A stretch of 64,000 bases of DNA from Phytophthora quininea. Lineage: Eukaryota > Oomycota > Peronosporomycetes > Peronosporales > Peronosporaceae. The notes under the pieces were generated by a model, which was not told the origin of the DNA, made no database searches, and saw nothing but the letters and a program-made list of their open reading frames with translations. Below, piece after piece: positions 10,631 through 21,596 of this stretch (within the stretch, counting starts at the first letter, position 1; each line of letters begins with the position of its first letter). Position numbers and translations under genes: made by a program. The stretch is taken from NCBI GenBank assembly GCA_011947345.1, contig JAAVTG010000459.1:81310-145309 (forward strand), given 5' to 3'.

Positions 10631-12426
10631 TTAGTTGCCCTGACGTCGAAACGGTTTGCGGTGTTGCTCGGCTGCAATGTCGTCCACCTTGGCTTGGTGA
10701 AGCTGGCCCGCCTCCATTGCAAAGCGACGTAAGTCTGTCTCGAGACCGGAGAAGCTCATGTCTGCGATTCTCTGCACGTAAAAGTGCTCATTGGCATCGG
10801 GTCTCCGCAGTCCGTAGCATATTTGGTCCTTTGAAAACTCTGGCTCGGCGTGGTAGGTCTCGATCTCGTACTTGGAGTGAGGCGACGAACTGCGGAAAGA
10901 CAGCAAATGCGTCCAAATCTCTGGGTCGGGGTAGTCCTGCAACTTGCTGCTCATAGTTAACCCCTCCCCAAAGCTCCTGTCCGAATAGCTATTCCCCACT
11001 CGCTCCTGCACGGCTTTAAACTTGTCGTTCGCAGGGTTCCGAATGCGCCCTCCAGTTAGCTTGCGCGTGTTCCGGTGGAAAAACAGTAACCCCCTTGTGC
11101 ATCGTGCTGGACCATGGTCATTCCGCAAAAGGACCCGTTAACCATCTTCCCAGCGACTGCCGGTGGACTCTGGATCATGTGGAAGGTTGTCTCCATCTTG
11201 AGCCAAGCCAACCGAAACAAATCCTTATCACCCCAGACGAGTTTTAGTTGCACGAACGGATTCGGTCGGTGAAACTTAAAGAAGTGCACGAGCTCGAGCG
11301 AAGCAGCATGGCGGCACCGATCAATCAGTAGCTGGCCGCTCTCCTGCTCGAACATGTTGACGAACGGCATCTGCACCAGCTCCCACAGCAGCGAGTCCTC
11401 GTGAAGATAGAACAAAGTATTCGACGGCTGCCAAAAATCTGGCCAAAACACCGCACCAGTCTTCCCAAACTCGGATGACTGGAACAGGAACTCAGGGTCT
11501 CGAACCGGGACATTGTCGGAATCCAGGAACAGAACTCGTTCAAATGCGCTGTGGTAGATGGCGAACACCTTTGTAGCAAATTCAGTCGCCAAAGGATCGT
11601 CGATCTCGCGGAAGACCACATCGCGTGCTGCCAATTGCCGAAGCGGGTCGATCGCTGCCGTCACTTTCCGCATCTCGTCTGGACGATACCAGACCTCGAT
11701 GGGCAATGAGCAGCCCAGCACCTCTCGCAGCGCTCGAATGGTGGCGTACGCGCTTGGCACTAGCTTGGGGTACACGACCATCACAATTCCATCTCGTCGT
11801 TCACTCTCGGTTGTCGTCGAGCTTGGTAGAGCGAAGCCAGGCTTACGTGCGCGCTCCATCACTTCCTTCACTAGTACGTGGAAATTGGCAAACCTCGGCG
11901 CTTCAAGACAGCGGAAAAGCGCCGCTTTCCCGACCACGTCATGGCAGGAGCGTCGCGCCACTCGAAACAGCTCACCAGTGTCCTCATCCTGTAGTTCGCA
12001 ATATCCTGCTTCACCTCTAGGGATCGTTTTCTTGCAAGCTCGATCTCGTTCAGGCAGGCGAGGGCCGTCAGGTCGGCAGTCGCTTGTTGCTCTCCATCCA
12101 ATGCACCTGAAGCGGCGCTCCGCGGTCTCCCCGCTCGGCAATAAATGCACGTTCAGTGCATGGTCGTCTGCTTGTTGCTGCTCCGGGGTGCGTTGGATGC
12201 GGCTCCAAGAGTTTTTGACCGAGCCGACGATGCCTGTCAGACGCAGCGAAGGCCTGCTGCTGCTGGATGTGTGGACGCTGAACAGCGACAGCAGCAACAC
12301 CACCGAAGTGTAGAGCAAGCTACCAAGTAGCAAGTAGTGGAGCAGCCCGTGGCGGTTGGCAGGAGCTGCGGGCGCCATGGGGTGACGATGGTGCAGGAAT
12401 GAGGCTCGGCCTCTAAGATTATACAC
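10631..12426 (-). CDS. GT71-like glycosyltransferase paralog 5, one frame break
   Basis: The likely start is the second Met (about 12378), giving the tail MAPAAPANRHG before a membrane segment (LLHYLLLGSLLYTSVVLLLSL). The six-Cys module contains a charged RACKKTIPRGEAGYCE stretch. The catalytic motifs are LFLDSDNVPVRDP (DSD instead of DAD), VFWPDFW, EQESGQ, WGDKDLFR and CGMTMVQHD. The frame breaks in the C5 run at 11090-11094 (G5 on the coding strand), where QGG should continue into LLFFHRNTRKLTG. The C-terminal part is shorter than in paralogs 2 and 4 between the HRN motif and the final WTHLLSF region. Confidence 0.8.
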
Positions 12427-13119
12427 AATTTAAGATAAATATGATAGTTTATACAAGCTTCCCGGTCATGACGCTCGTCGACTGCAGCTATAGTAGCTCG
12501 ACAGATTTGAGAGTGGAGACGATCACCTCCCGGTACGGCATCAGCGACGCATGGAGGGGCTCCTTTGGCAGCAGCCATGTCAATTCGAGATGGATACATC
12601 GAGCCCAGGCATTTCTCCAGTTGAGGCGGAAAAGCGGGCGCAATCATCTCCCCGCAGCCGCTCGTGGGTAACTTGGCATTTTTGAGTGGATCTTTGCGTC
12701 GATGTTGACCAGCTCCGCCCACCACTTGGTCCTAGCGTCAGAAACTATACATCCACAATCTACCATCGCGATGACGGTACGGCGAGCGAGCGAGCTCCCT
12801 CAGCAGTGCACACGGCTGGATTTCAGCACCGGATTCCATCAGAGGTGCGAGCGGCGCCACTGCAAGACGCGGAGCACTTGGCGATGTGGTCGACTTGTCG
12901 AAGACGTCGACTGAAATCTGATCGGTCTTTTTATGGCTACTCGTATTTGTGCTGCTCCCCACTCTCTTTTACCAAAGTTCAAAATATGGCAAGGACGCAC
13001 AAGTCCCTTATTACAAACTCATCTGAACCTTATATCAGACTCGCAAACTGCCTTTACGTTCGAACAGTGCAACGGTTTTCCACACTTCGGTTGACGCCAA
13101 CGAGAGACCACCACGCTCG
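12427..13119. promoter_or_regulatory. Divergent intergenic region between paralog 5 and the subtilase
   Basis: About 0.7 kb shared upstream of two oppositely oriented genes, so it should hold both promoters. It is AT-rich near 12420-12460 and 12990-13040. No convincing TATA or initiator element was identified. Frames on both strands here are short. Confidence 0.3.
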
Positions 13120-16100
13120 ATGCGCTTCTTCCGGGTGCTAGGGCTCTCTTTGGGGTTGCTGAGCCGCTGCGCAGCGCTGCTTGAGGACGCTCAGGGGCTG
13201 CAGTTCGCCGACGAGGCCTCGTTCTGCCGCTTCCACTGCTCCGCCACACTTCTCTCGCCGGCCTCGCAGTGCTCGCCGTCTCTCTGCGGCCGCCACCGAG
13301 GGCTGGAGGTCGCAGCGAGTGACCAGCAGATCAACGTGTTAAGCTGCAGTAACGTAGCCCAGAATGCGTCGGCGCTCGACTTTTCGCTCACGCTCTCGGC
13401 GGCCGACAGCGCCCAAGTGTTTCGCGGCTTCCACGACGCCTTTTTCCAGGCGTTCGACGCCATGTTGGGCGGCGACAGCGTCACTGCCGACGCCTGCCAA
13501 CTGGCGTTTATCCAAGACAAACTGCTGCCGGACGTGCAGGACCAAGACTCAGCGCAGGAAGAGGCAGCGGAGAGGAAACCCCGACTGCTGAAACTCCAGG
13601 ACGGAGAGGAGGAGGACGACCGAGCGTGCATCGTAGCTGTGCAAAGCACATGGGGGCAAGGAGATGACAATGAGACGCCTCTAATGACGAAAAGAGGGGA
13701 CAGTCTGGGAGAGAACACTGTGCTGCTGGTGCATGCAAACGACTCGACGGCGCAGAAACTTGAGGACCTGGACTGTGTGAATACGATGCTGGAGCTACCA
13801 AAGATTCTCAAACTCATGCCGTTCGCGCGAAGTGCTCTGCAGCTTAGTGCCAGGATGACTCAGCAGGCCCAGGCAAATGCTACGGTGGCAACGCCTGCAA
13901 TGGAAATTCGCTTGGTGAGCGGAATGGACAAGGCAAACGTACTGACTTCTCTGCAGCAACGAGCGACCGAACTATTTGGACTGACGAATGTGTTTGAAAC
14001 GAGTGATACGCGGCCGGGATCGATTTTCACAAAGCCATTGCAGGACTTGAGGGCGTGGACAAACATTCTGGCCATTGCGCTAGTGGAAAGCTCCGTGGAG
14101 TGGCTCGACGAAAAACATGAACTTACGCGAAATGCTCTCAGTGGCGAACCGCAGAGGCAGTGGGCTCAAATGCATCGACGCTTAGATACGTATGCCCCGA
14201 GTCTTGTTGGGGTGGATTCGGCTAGAGCTGCTGGTATTCAAGGTAACGATGTCGTTGTGGGTATTACAGACACTGGTCTTTATCTCTATCACGACCAGTT
14301 TAACCAAGACGAGCGCAATATTTTCTCGGACCCGGTATTGTCGGCCCGCAAGGTTGTCATGTACAATGCCTGGGCAAACAAGGCGGACGAGTCCGAAGAG
14401 ATAACCTGCGGTCATGGTACTCATGTTGCTGGCCTCTTGGCTGGTAGCTCCTTCAGCGGGAAGAACTCCGATCTGGGCATTGCGGACAAGGCACGCATTG
14501 CCTTTATGGACATTGGAACGCAAAGCGAGACTTGTGCAGGTCAACTCAACTGCGCTGTAACACTTGCAACCCCAGCAGATGCTAGTGATCTGCTACAAAG
14601 TCAAATGGGTGCTGGAGCCACCATATTCTCGTTCTCGTGGGGAACGCCTGGCTCTGATTACAGCTCACAAGCTCGAGATCTGGACAAGTTCATTTATGAA
14701 AACCCTCAAGTGTTGTTAGTTGTGGCAGCTGGCAACAGCGGTGAGACGTCAACTACAGGCCAGCGTACAATTTCATCGCCGTCCGGGGCCAAGAATGTGA
14801 TCTCGGTCGGTGCCTCACTCAACGCAGCAGATTCCTTCACGGAATATTCGTGTCCCGATATTTTCAACGAGCACACAGTCGCCTCGTTCTCCTCGGCAGG
14901 ACCCACAACCGACGGCAGGCTGAAACCTGATGTTGTAGCGCCAGGTATGAGCCTGATCTCCAGCCAGTCAGAGGCGCCGGGATCAACAAAGAAAGCTCGG
15001 CTACGTGCTCACTCCAAGGAACTTCCCAAGCCACTCCGGTTGTTACCGGTGTTGCAGTGCTTCTTTTCGAGTGGCTTCGTGATGGCTGGTGGAAGGATGG
15101 TAGCAAGAACGCTGCGTATGCCATGAAGACAGTCCCAGCTGCCCTTCTCAAGGCGCTCATTATCCATAGTGGTGATTCGCTGCATCAGCGGATGGCTGCG
15201 CTTCCTGCCAGTGGAGTTGTGTCTTGCACGAGTTTGGCTTCGGACGCAACGGGTGTAACATACCCCGATGTATACCAAGGATACGGCAAGCCAAACCTCA
15301 CCAACATTGTTGATTTTTCCGGAAGCGATGGCAATTCCAGCGGCACCAACTCAACGAACAACAACCTACCGTCGCTGTATTTCCTACCGAATTCGACGGA
15401 GGGAGCGAGCCGTCGGTTGCTCACGGCGCGGAGGTAGTCATTTCGTTTACAGTGGCGCGTGACGTGGACCTTCGAGTGACACTTGTATGGACAGACCCGC
15501 CAGGATCGACCCAGGCGTCGCTGCAGCTCCAACATGACCTGGACCTCGTCGTTCGCGTTCGGAATGGCACGCAGACTTTCTCTCCATTAACAGCCGATGC
15601 AACCACCGCGAGAGATTCCAAAAACAATGTCGAAGTGGTTCAAGTATCGTATGCGGATCTTCTAGCTGCTGCTAGCGGCAACTCGAGCACCGGTAATGCT
15701 TCGTCTACCTCGGCGCTTGGTGATAATGGCGAGATAATAGTAGAGGCTGTTATCCATGGCCGCAGTGTATTGCTGGCGGATGCGCAAACGTTCGCATTTG
15801 TGGCATCCTCAAGCGCAATTGGATCCACTTCGGGCTCAGCGGCAGCATCACGTAACAGCAGTTCATTTTGGACGGCATGGACCGTCGCAATCATCGTGGG
15901 CTGTGTGCTGGTGCTGCTGATATTGATCGCTTGCTGTACGCGTTGGTACCATAGCCGCAGCAAAAGTGGGGTCCGCTCGCGTCGGGGCCAAGAACACTAC
16001 CCAGGAAACGCTACCGAGACCGTGGCGGCGTATTTCCCGGCGGCATCAACGACAACTGCCAGCGCAGATCGGTGCCCCTACTGTCCGTTCGCCTGCGCAG

Positions 16101-16387
16101 ATCCTGTCACGCTGGTCGCTCATGTTGAGGCTTCGCATGCAGGCGGCAACAGCAACAATACCATACCAATCGCGCCTATTCAAGACGTTCATCGGTCTAG
16201 TCAAATCAGGACTGGGTCCTTCGGCTTAGCTCCAATGATACCCGTCGTGACGTCGATGCCCACCCCAGCAGCCCCACCGCTCCAAGCAGAGTCGAACGAC
16301 GAGCGCGAGCGCTGCCCACACTGCAATTTTGTGGCGCCCAACGCCGTGATTTTGGTTAACCACGTCCAGCACATCCATGGGCAGTAG
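13120..16387 (+). CDS. Membrane-anchored subtilisin-like protease with two C-terminal C2H2 fingers; two frame breaks
   Basis: Secreted or surface serine protease of family S8. It has a signal peptide (residues 1-18), a long Cys-containing pro-region, then the catalytic triad: Asp384 in VGITDTG, His432 in CGHGTHVAG and Ser in GTSQATPVVTG. The oxyanion Asn is in AAGNSG. The Ser motif lies in another frame, because of a one-base shift between about 14985 and 15003. A second shift at about 15400-15435 precedes a beta-rich domain (RVTLVWTDPPGS). After this come an Ala/Ser-rich stalk, one membrane segment (WTVAIIVGCVLVLLILIACC) and a cytosolic tail with two fingers, CPYCPFACADPVTL...H..SH and CPHCNFVAPNAVIL...H...H. 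Such fingers on a subtilase tail are unusual. Protease identity is secure; the finger function is unknown. Confidence 0.8.
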
Positions 16388-16537
16388 ACGGTGGTTAAAT
16401 ATTTTATTCCTTTCAGTTCAATGTGGTTTTGTCACCGATGAGTCAGCACTTGCGCGCGTCACAGATCCAGAATAGCATATCGCAGTCTGTTTGAGAGAAT
16501 TGAACTGTCCGATTATGCCGCTTCTGCTCTGCAGACC

Positions 16538-18679
16538 TTGACCAGCATGCGCGTCGCCCAGCTTCGCCCGCGAGGCGCCAGTCACGCCAGTGCTGCAGCA
16601 GTCTCGGATGGACCCGTCCTTCCTCGCACTGTGGACGCATCGCAGTCCCCGTCACCAACTCCGATGCGGCGTTACAAGCGTGTGATGGTCATGGGTTGCG
16701 TGCTGTACACTGCTCTACTGTTGGCTTGGTTCGTCATCGTTCATGGAGGCGAAGACCGTGAGGTTGGCGTTATATATACAGGGAACTTCATATCGGCCTC
16801 CTCGGTGGACGACGCGCAATGGAATTATCTACACGAGCACGAAGGTCGCGGTCTGCAGTCGGAGTTTGAGTTTGCAGAGCTCGAGTTAGAGTTTCTACAC
16901 AAAAACGTCACCGTGGAGAAGCAAGACGCTGCTGCAGTCGCAGAAGCAGAGGCACATCGGAGGACACTCAAAGATTTTCCAACATGGGAGGACAAGATGC
17001 GCCGGATACGCTGCATAGGATGGCGGGCAACGGATAAATGCAGTCCCGACGGACCCAGGCTGCCAAGTCTTGACGAAGCGTGCAATTCTATCATCCCGTT
17101 TGGCGCGTCTGGTTTCTGTGAAGTACAAGACAAAGATACAGGAGAACGCTTCCGTGTGATGAAGCGACACTGCTCCAGTGTTCGGGACACGGCTCGCTTT
17201 CGCTGCTCGGAGCTGTGGGATTTTGCGGTGTTCCCTCAGAAAGCACAAGAAGTAGTGCGTAAAGCGCAACAGCCTAATTTTGCACTACCGAACATCGCAC
17301 AGAAGGCGTCCAAGCAGCAGGAACCTCGCGATGGCATTGTCATGGTGGTGTATCCCAAGCTTCTGGCAAGCGCTTACGCCACAATCCGCGCACTGAGAGA
17401 ACTACTCGACTGTCAACTGCCGATCGAGTTGTGGTATCGACTGCAGGAAATGAGGTACTTTCCGTCAGCTTTCGAGCAATTGCAGCAGTGGAGTCAAGGC
17501 AGCAGCATTACCTTCCGAGAGATCGGCGAACCTGGCGTCACTAGCTTTTCGACTAAGGTGTTTGCGATCTACCACAGCGCTTTTGAACGCGTGCTGTTTC
17601 TGGATGCCGACAACACCCCGTGCGAAACCCAGCTTTTTGTTCGACTCGGCAGAGTTCACAGACGCGGGGGCCGTGTTTTGGCCCGACTTCTGGCATCCTA
17701 GTCGAAGTATTTTCAACATCCAACCTCATTCGATGGTGTGGGAATTGTTGGACTTGCCGTTCGTCAGCATGTTCGAGCAAGAAAGCGGTCAGCTCTTGGT
17801 GGACCGACGACGGCACGCTGTCCCTCTGGAACTGGTGAAGTTTTTCACGTTCCACCGACCCAACCACTTCGACAAGCTGAAGCTAGCGCACGGTGACAAA
17901 GATCTCTTTCGCTTTGCTTGGCTGAAGCTAGGCGTGCCATTCCACATGATCCAGACGCCACCCTCTCTCGCAGGCAAGGTCATCAACGGCAGTTTCTGCG
18001 GGATGACGATGGTTCAGTACGACGCGCATGGAGAAATACTCTTTTGCACCGCAACTCACACAAACTCATGGGCGTGCCGAGACGAAAAGGGATCAACATG
18101 AAGGCCGCAGCTATTCGAAGGGCACGCAACAAGCGACTACGCAAGCAAATGGCTGAGGCGGATCGCGTTACGCTCAACGACAAAAGCGCTAGCACACATG
18201 CACCGGAGGAAACGCCGTCCCCGACACTAGAAAGCCCCGAGCCCGATGGATACCCGGACATGGCGATCTGGTCGCACTTGGTGTCCTTTCGGAACACCTC
18301 GAGTCGATCCGACTACTACGTCGAGACATACAACGCAGACCCAGAGTTCGACAAGGGTCAGAACTGCTACGGCACACGATATCTGAACCAGAGCCAGCAC
18401 TTTGTCGTGCAGGAGTTTGCCGACCTGCATTTCGCCGGCCTCGAGTCGGAATTGCGCCGGTTCGCGATGGAAGGCGCGAAATTCTACGAGAAGGCAGGCC
18501 TTACGGGAGGTGAGCAGCATGTCGGACTTGCAGCGCAGGCAATCCCGGTGCTGTGGTCTCGTCGCCCGTCTCACGACAAAAATCTCTTTCGTGCAGCTCC
18601 GCTTCTACCGTGCCGCCGACGATGTTGTTGCTGTCGGGACAACGTGCGCTGCCGTGATCCGAAGCAGCGTAGAGTGTAG
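16538..18679 (+). CDS. GT71-like glycosyltransferase paralog 6, two frame breaks
   Basis: Type II protein with an anchor after MRRYKRVMVMG, a stem rich in Glu (EFAELELEFL), the six-Cys module (CIGWRATDKC...SGFCEVQDKDTGE) and the catalytic domain. The frame breaks inside DADNTP (17619-17632, two bases apparently missing). It breaks again at a T4 run (18042-18045) within the segment that should read LFLHRN. After the usual end at RRFAMEG the frame continues about 65 residues with a Cys-rich tail, probably because the ancestral stop was lost. The residual motifs VFWPDFW, EQESGQ, HGDKDLFR and CGMTMVQYD are all present. Confidence 0.75.
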
Positions 18680-19019
18680 ATTGTATTTAGCCAGTGGCCT
18701 CGCGATAGATGCCCGTGAAGACCGCATTAAACATCAATAGAATACGTGCTGCTTCGTACTGTTTCGTGCTGCGGCAGCACTGCTGCCAGAACAAGTTGCT
18801 GATGACGCGACTCTTGAGGTGGCGCCCTCGTCTCAAAAGCATATCAGGAGTCTGTCAAACGTCTGGGAAGGGCAACACGATCTGCGCTGGCACGATAGCC
18901 GTGCTGCGCAAATCCAGCTGAATCCCTCGCCATCGCTGTTTAGCGCTGCCCTCCCGTGCCGCTGTGCACACCCAAACGCAACGCAGAGCCCGCAAGAGCT
19001 CAGTTAGGAGAAGCCGTCG
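18680..19019. other. Intergenic, no gene seen
   Basis: About 340 bases between two plus-strand glycosyltransferases. The segment around 18920-19000 is GC-rich and probably is the 5' leader or promoter of the next gene. Nothing else is recognised. Confidence 0.3.
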
Positions 19020-21244
19020 ATGGAGCAGGAACAATCGCTGCGGCCGCGCGCCAACACCTCGAGTCCGCCGCCGTCCGAGAGCCCCGAGGTGCAGCTGCTG
19101 CCCCACCATGGGGCGACGGTGCCCTCTGCTCATGCACTACCGTCACCCAGCGGGCGCTCATGGCTACCGCGAGTTCTAGTAGTCGCTGGCGGCGTGTACA
19201 TGTTGCTGATGCTGGCTTGGTCCTCGCATAATCTCAGTGTGGTGCAGACAACCGATGCCCCGACAGAGGTCTCGACAGGGCAGATGGAGGGGTGGAGTAC
19301 GGCACCATGAACATCACGGACATTCTCAAGGCGGCCAACAACCCGGAAACGGAGGAGGACAGGAAAGTAGTCCAGCAGGAGGCTCAGGACAAGCTGCGAA
19401 ACGAGAAGGGGGCAAAACAAGACACTCCAACAAGGCTTGGCCGAGTTGACGCGACCGCTCAGACGCAAATCTCGCCGTCCTTAACGAGGGAGGAAGTGCA
19501 GCTGGTGGTGGATTTGCCCATGGAGACGTCGCAACAGCAGGAAGCGTTGCAGTTGGCTCGAGAAGCTGTTGTAGCTGAGATGCAGGCTGCCAAAGACGCA
19601 GATTCTGCGAGCGGAAGCGCGGTGGTCAAGGCTGAAGCGCCTGATCCGACAATGGAAGCGCGTAGACAGGAAGCAGAGCTGCACGCGCTAGATGTGCTCA
19701 TGCTGCCTAAGAACGACACGAAGCCGCGGCACTTTACGTGCGTAGGGTGGCGCTCGACAGGAGGATGTAGCCCCCACGGCCCGCGCGAGCCTGAAAACGA
19801 TTTTAACTGCGTCAAGCTTATTCCGTTCGGACACTCAGGGTACTGCGAAGTAAAGGACACGGAGACAGGCGAGCTCTTTCGCGTTATGCGGCGCTATTGC
19901 AGCAGCTCCAAGTACGACACCAAGTTTCGCTGCTCGGATGCCAATAATTTTATCAACTTTCGCCACAAAGCGATGGAGGCTGCTGACAAGGCTCTCGAAC
20001 CTGGGTTTTCGCTTCCGAACGTGGCGGATAATGGAACGAACGAGCTAGCTCCGCGAGATGGCATCGTCATGGTGGTGTACCCGAAGCTAATCCCCAGCGC
20101 TTACGCTACGATCAAGACTTTGCGAGATGTGCTGGGCTGTAAATTGTCCATGGAAATCTGGTTCCGTCGCGCGGAGATGAACGGATATCCCAACTCGTTC
20201 AAGCCGCTTGAGGTACTAGCGGCTGACAACGAGACGTCCACCATTACGTTCCACGAGATCACGGACTGGCACGCCGTCAACTACGGTACGAAGGTGTTTT
20301 CAATTTACAACAGCTTCTTCGACCGCGTGCTGTTCCTGGATGCCGACAATGTCCCCACGAGAGACCCGACCTTCCTGTTCGAGACTCAAGAGTTTATCGA
20401 CACTGGAGCTGTGTTTTGGCCCGACTTCTGGCACCCTACCCGAACGATTTTCAACATCCACAGCCAGTCTCTCGTGTGGGAGCTGCTTGATATGCCGATG
20501 GTGAATATGTTCGAGCAGGAAAGTGGCCAGATACTTATTGACCGTCGGCGTCATGCCCAGGCGCTTGAGCTTGTCAGGTTTTACGCGTTTAACCGACCGT
20601 CCTACTTCGATACGATGAAATTGGCCCATGGTGACAAAGATCTCTTTCGGTTCGCGTGGCTGAAGTTGAACGCCACGTTCCACATGATACCAGCGGCCCC
20701 GGCCATCGCAGGGAAAATCATCAACGAGAGTTTCTGTGGGCTGACGATGGTGCAGCATGACGCTGACGGCGAAGTGTTGTTCCTGCATCGAAACTCGCAC
20801 AAGCTGACGGGCGAACCTCTGCGAGCTGAAGTCGACTACAGGTCTCGGGCTGTAGCGCGGTCGCGAAAGAAGTCGGAGATTCGGCAGAAAGCGAGGCTCG
20901 AGGGCAAGCCCATTCCGAGTTGGTCGGAGCTGGACGCTCTAGTTCAGGCAGATGAAACCCCACCACCGACGTTGGAACCTGCGGAGCCGGATGGATACCC
21001 AGACTCGGCCGTGTGGACGCACCTACTCTCGTTCAATAATGCCTGGAGTCGAAGGCACTATTTCGTCGAGACATACAACGCTGACCCTGAATTCCCCAAG
21101 TCGCAAAATTGCTACGGGCAACGCAACGTGTCCAAGAACGAGTACTTTTACGCGCAGAATGTGTCGGAGCTGAGCTTCTCGGGGATCGAGACCGATATCC
21201 GTCGCTTTGCCGCCGAGGCCGTGCAGATCAAGCTGCAGGCTTGA
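19020..21244 (+). CDS. GT71-like glycosyltransferase paralog 7, one frame break near N-terminus
   Basis: The N-terminal segment from 19020 holds a Pro-rich tail and the membrane anchor (VLVVAGGVYMLLMLAW). It is separated from the main 650-residue frame (open from 19292) by a one-base shift in the G4 run at 19289-19292. Starting at 19292 would lose the anchor, so I join them. The stem is long and Gln/Ala-rich (EVQLVVDLPMETSQQQEAL). The six-Cys module starts CVGWRSTGGC. The catalytic motifs are intact: LFLDADNVPTRDP, VFWPDFW, EQESGQ, HGDKDLFR, CGLTMVQHD and LFLHRN. The gene ends in TGA, so TGA acts as a stop in this genome. Confidence 0.8.
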
Positions 21245-21596
21245 AACCTAAGTTATTACTATATACGTAGTTGTGCATGAATAAAGTGTTTGATGGCGTT
21301 TGTGCTGTGGAAGGTGGTCACCACGAGGCAGTCGCGACTCGCGAGCACTTGCACTCGGATGGAAGCGCATAGAATCGATCAATCCATCCCAAAGAGCGGC
21401 CAGCCTACGAAACTGGCGGAATCCAAGAGCAGTCTCTGGCCGGCGGTGCTTGCTTATCCGATCAGAAGCAACCGCTTCTCACGGCGCGACTGAAGGTCAT
21501 GGCCACTCAAGCTGCCTCTGGTATCCGTTGCACCACTCTGGGTTTTGCCGGTCGTGGACATCGCGCGCTCTTCAGCTGACGACGTCGGCCAGGCTA
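21245..21596. other. Intergenic/leader, no separate gene seen
   Basis: The frame of the next gene is open back to 21300, but that extension has no membrane or signal character and no counterpart in the paralogs. I treat it as leader. A possible polyadenylation context, AATAAA at about 21280, follows paralog 7. Confidence 0.35.

Noticed and set aside
11558..12313. Long open frame (251 codons) on the plus strand opposite glycosyltransferase paralog 5
   Set aside because: It is the antisense shadow of a conserved, motif-bearing gene, is Ser/Arg-rich and has no domain. Similar shadows lie opposite the other paralogs.
14985..15435. Introns in the subtilase at the two frame changes
   Set aside because: No GT..AG pair of suitable length gives a conserved join, while single-base shifts restore GTSQATP and the beta domain directly.
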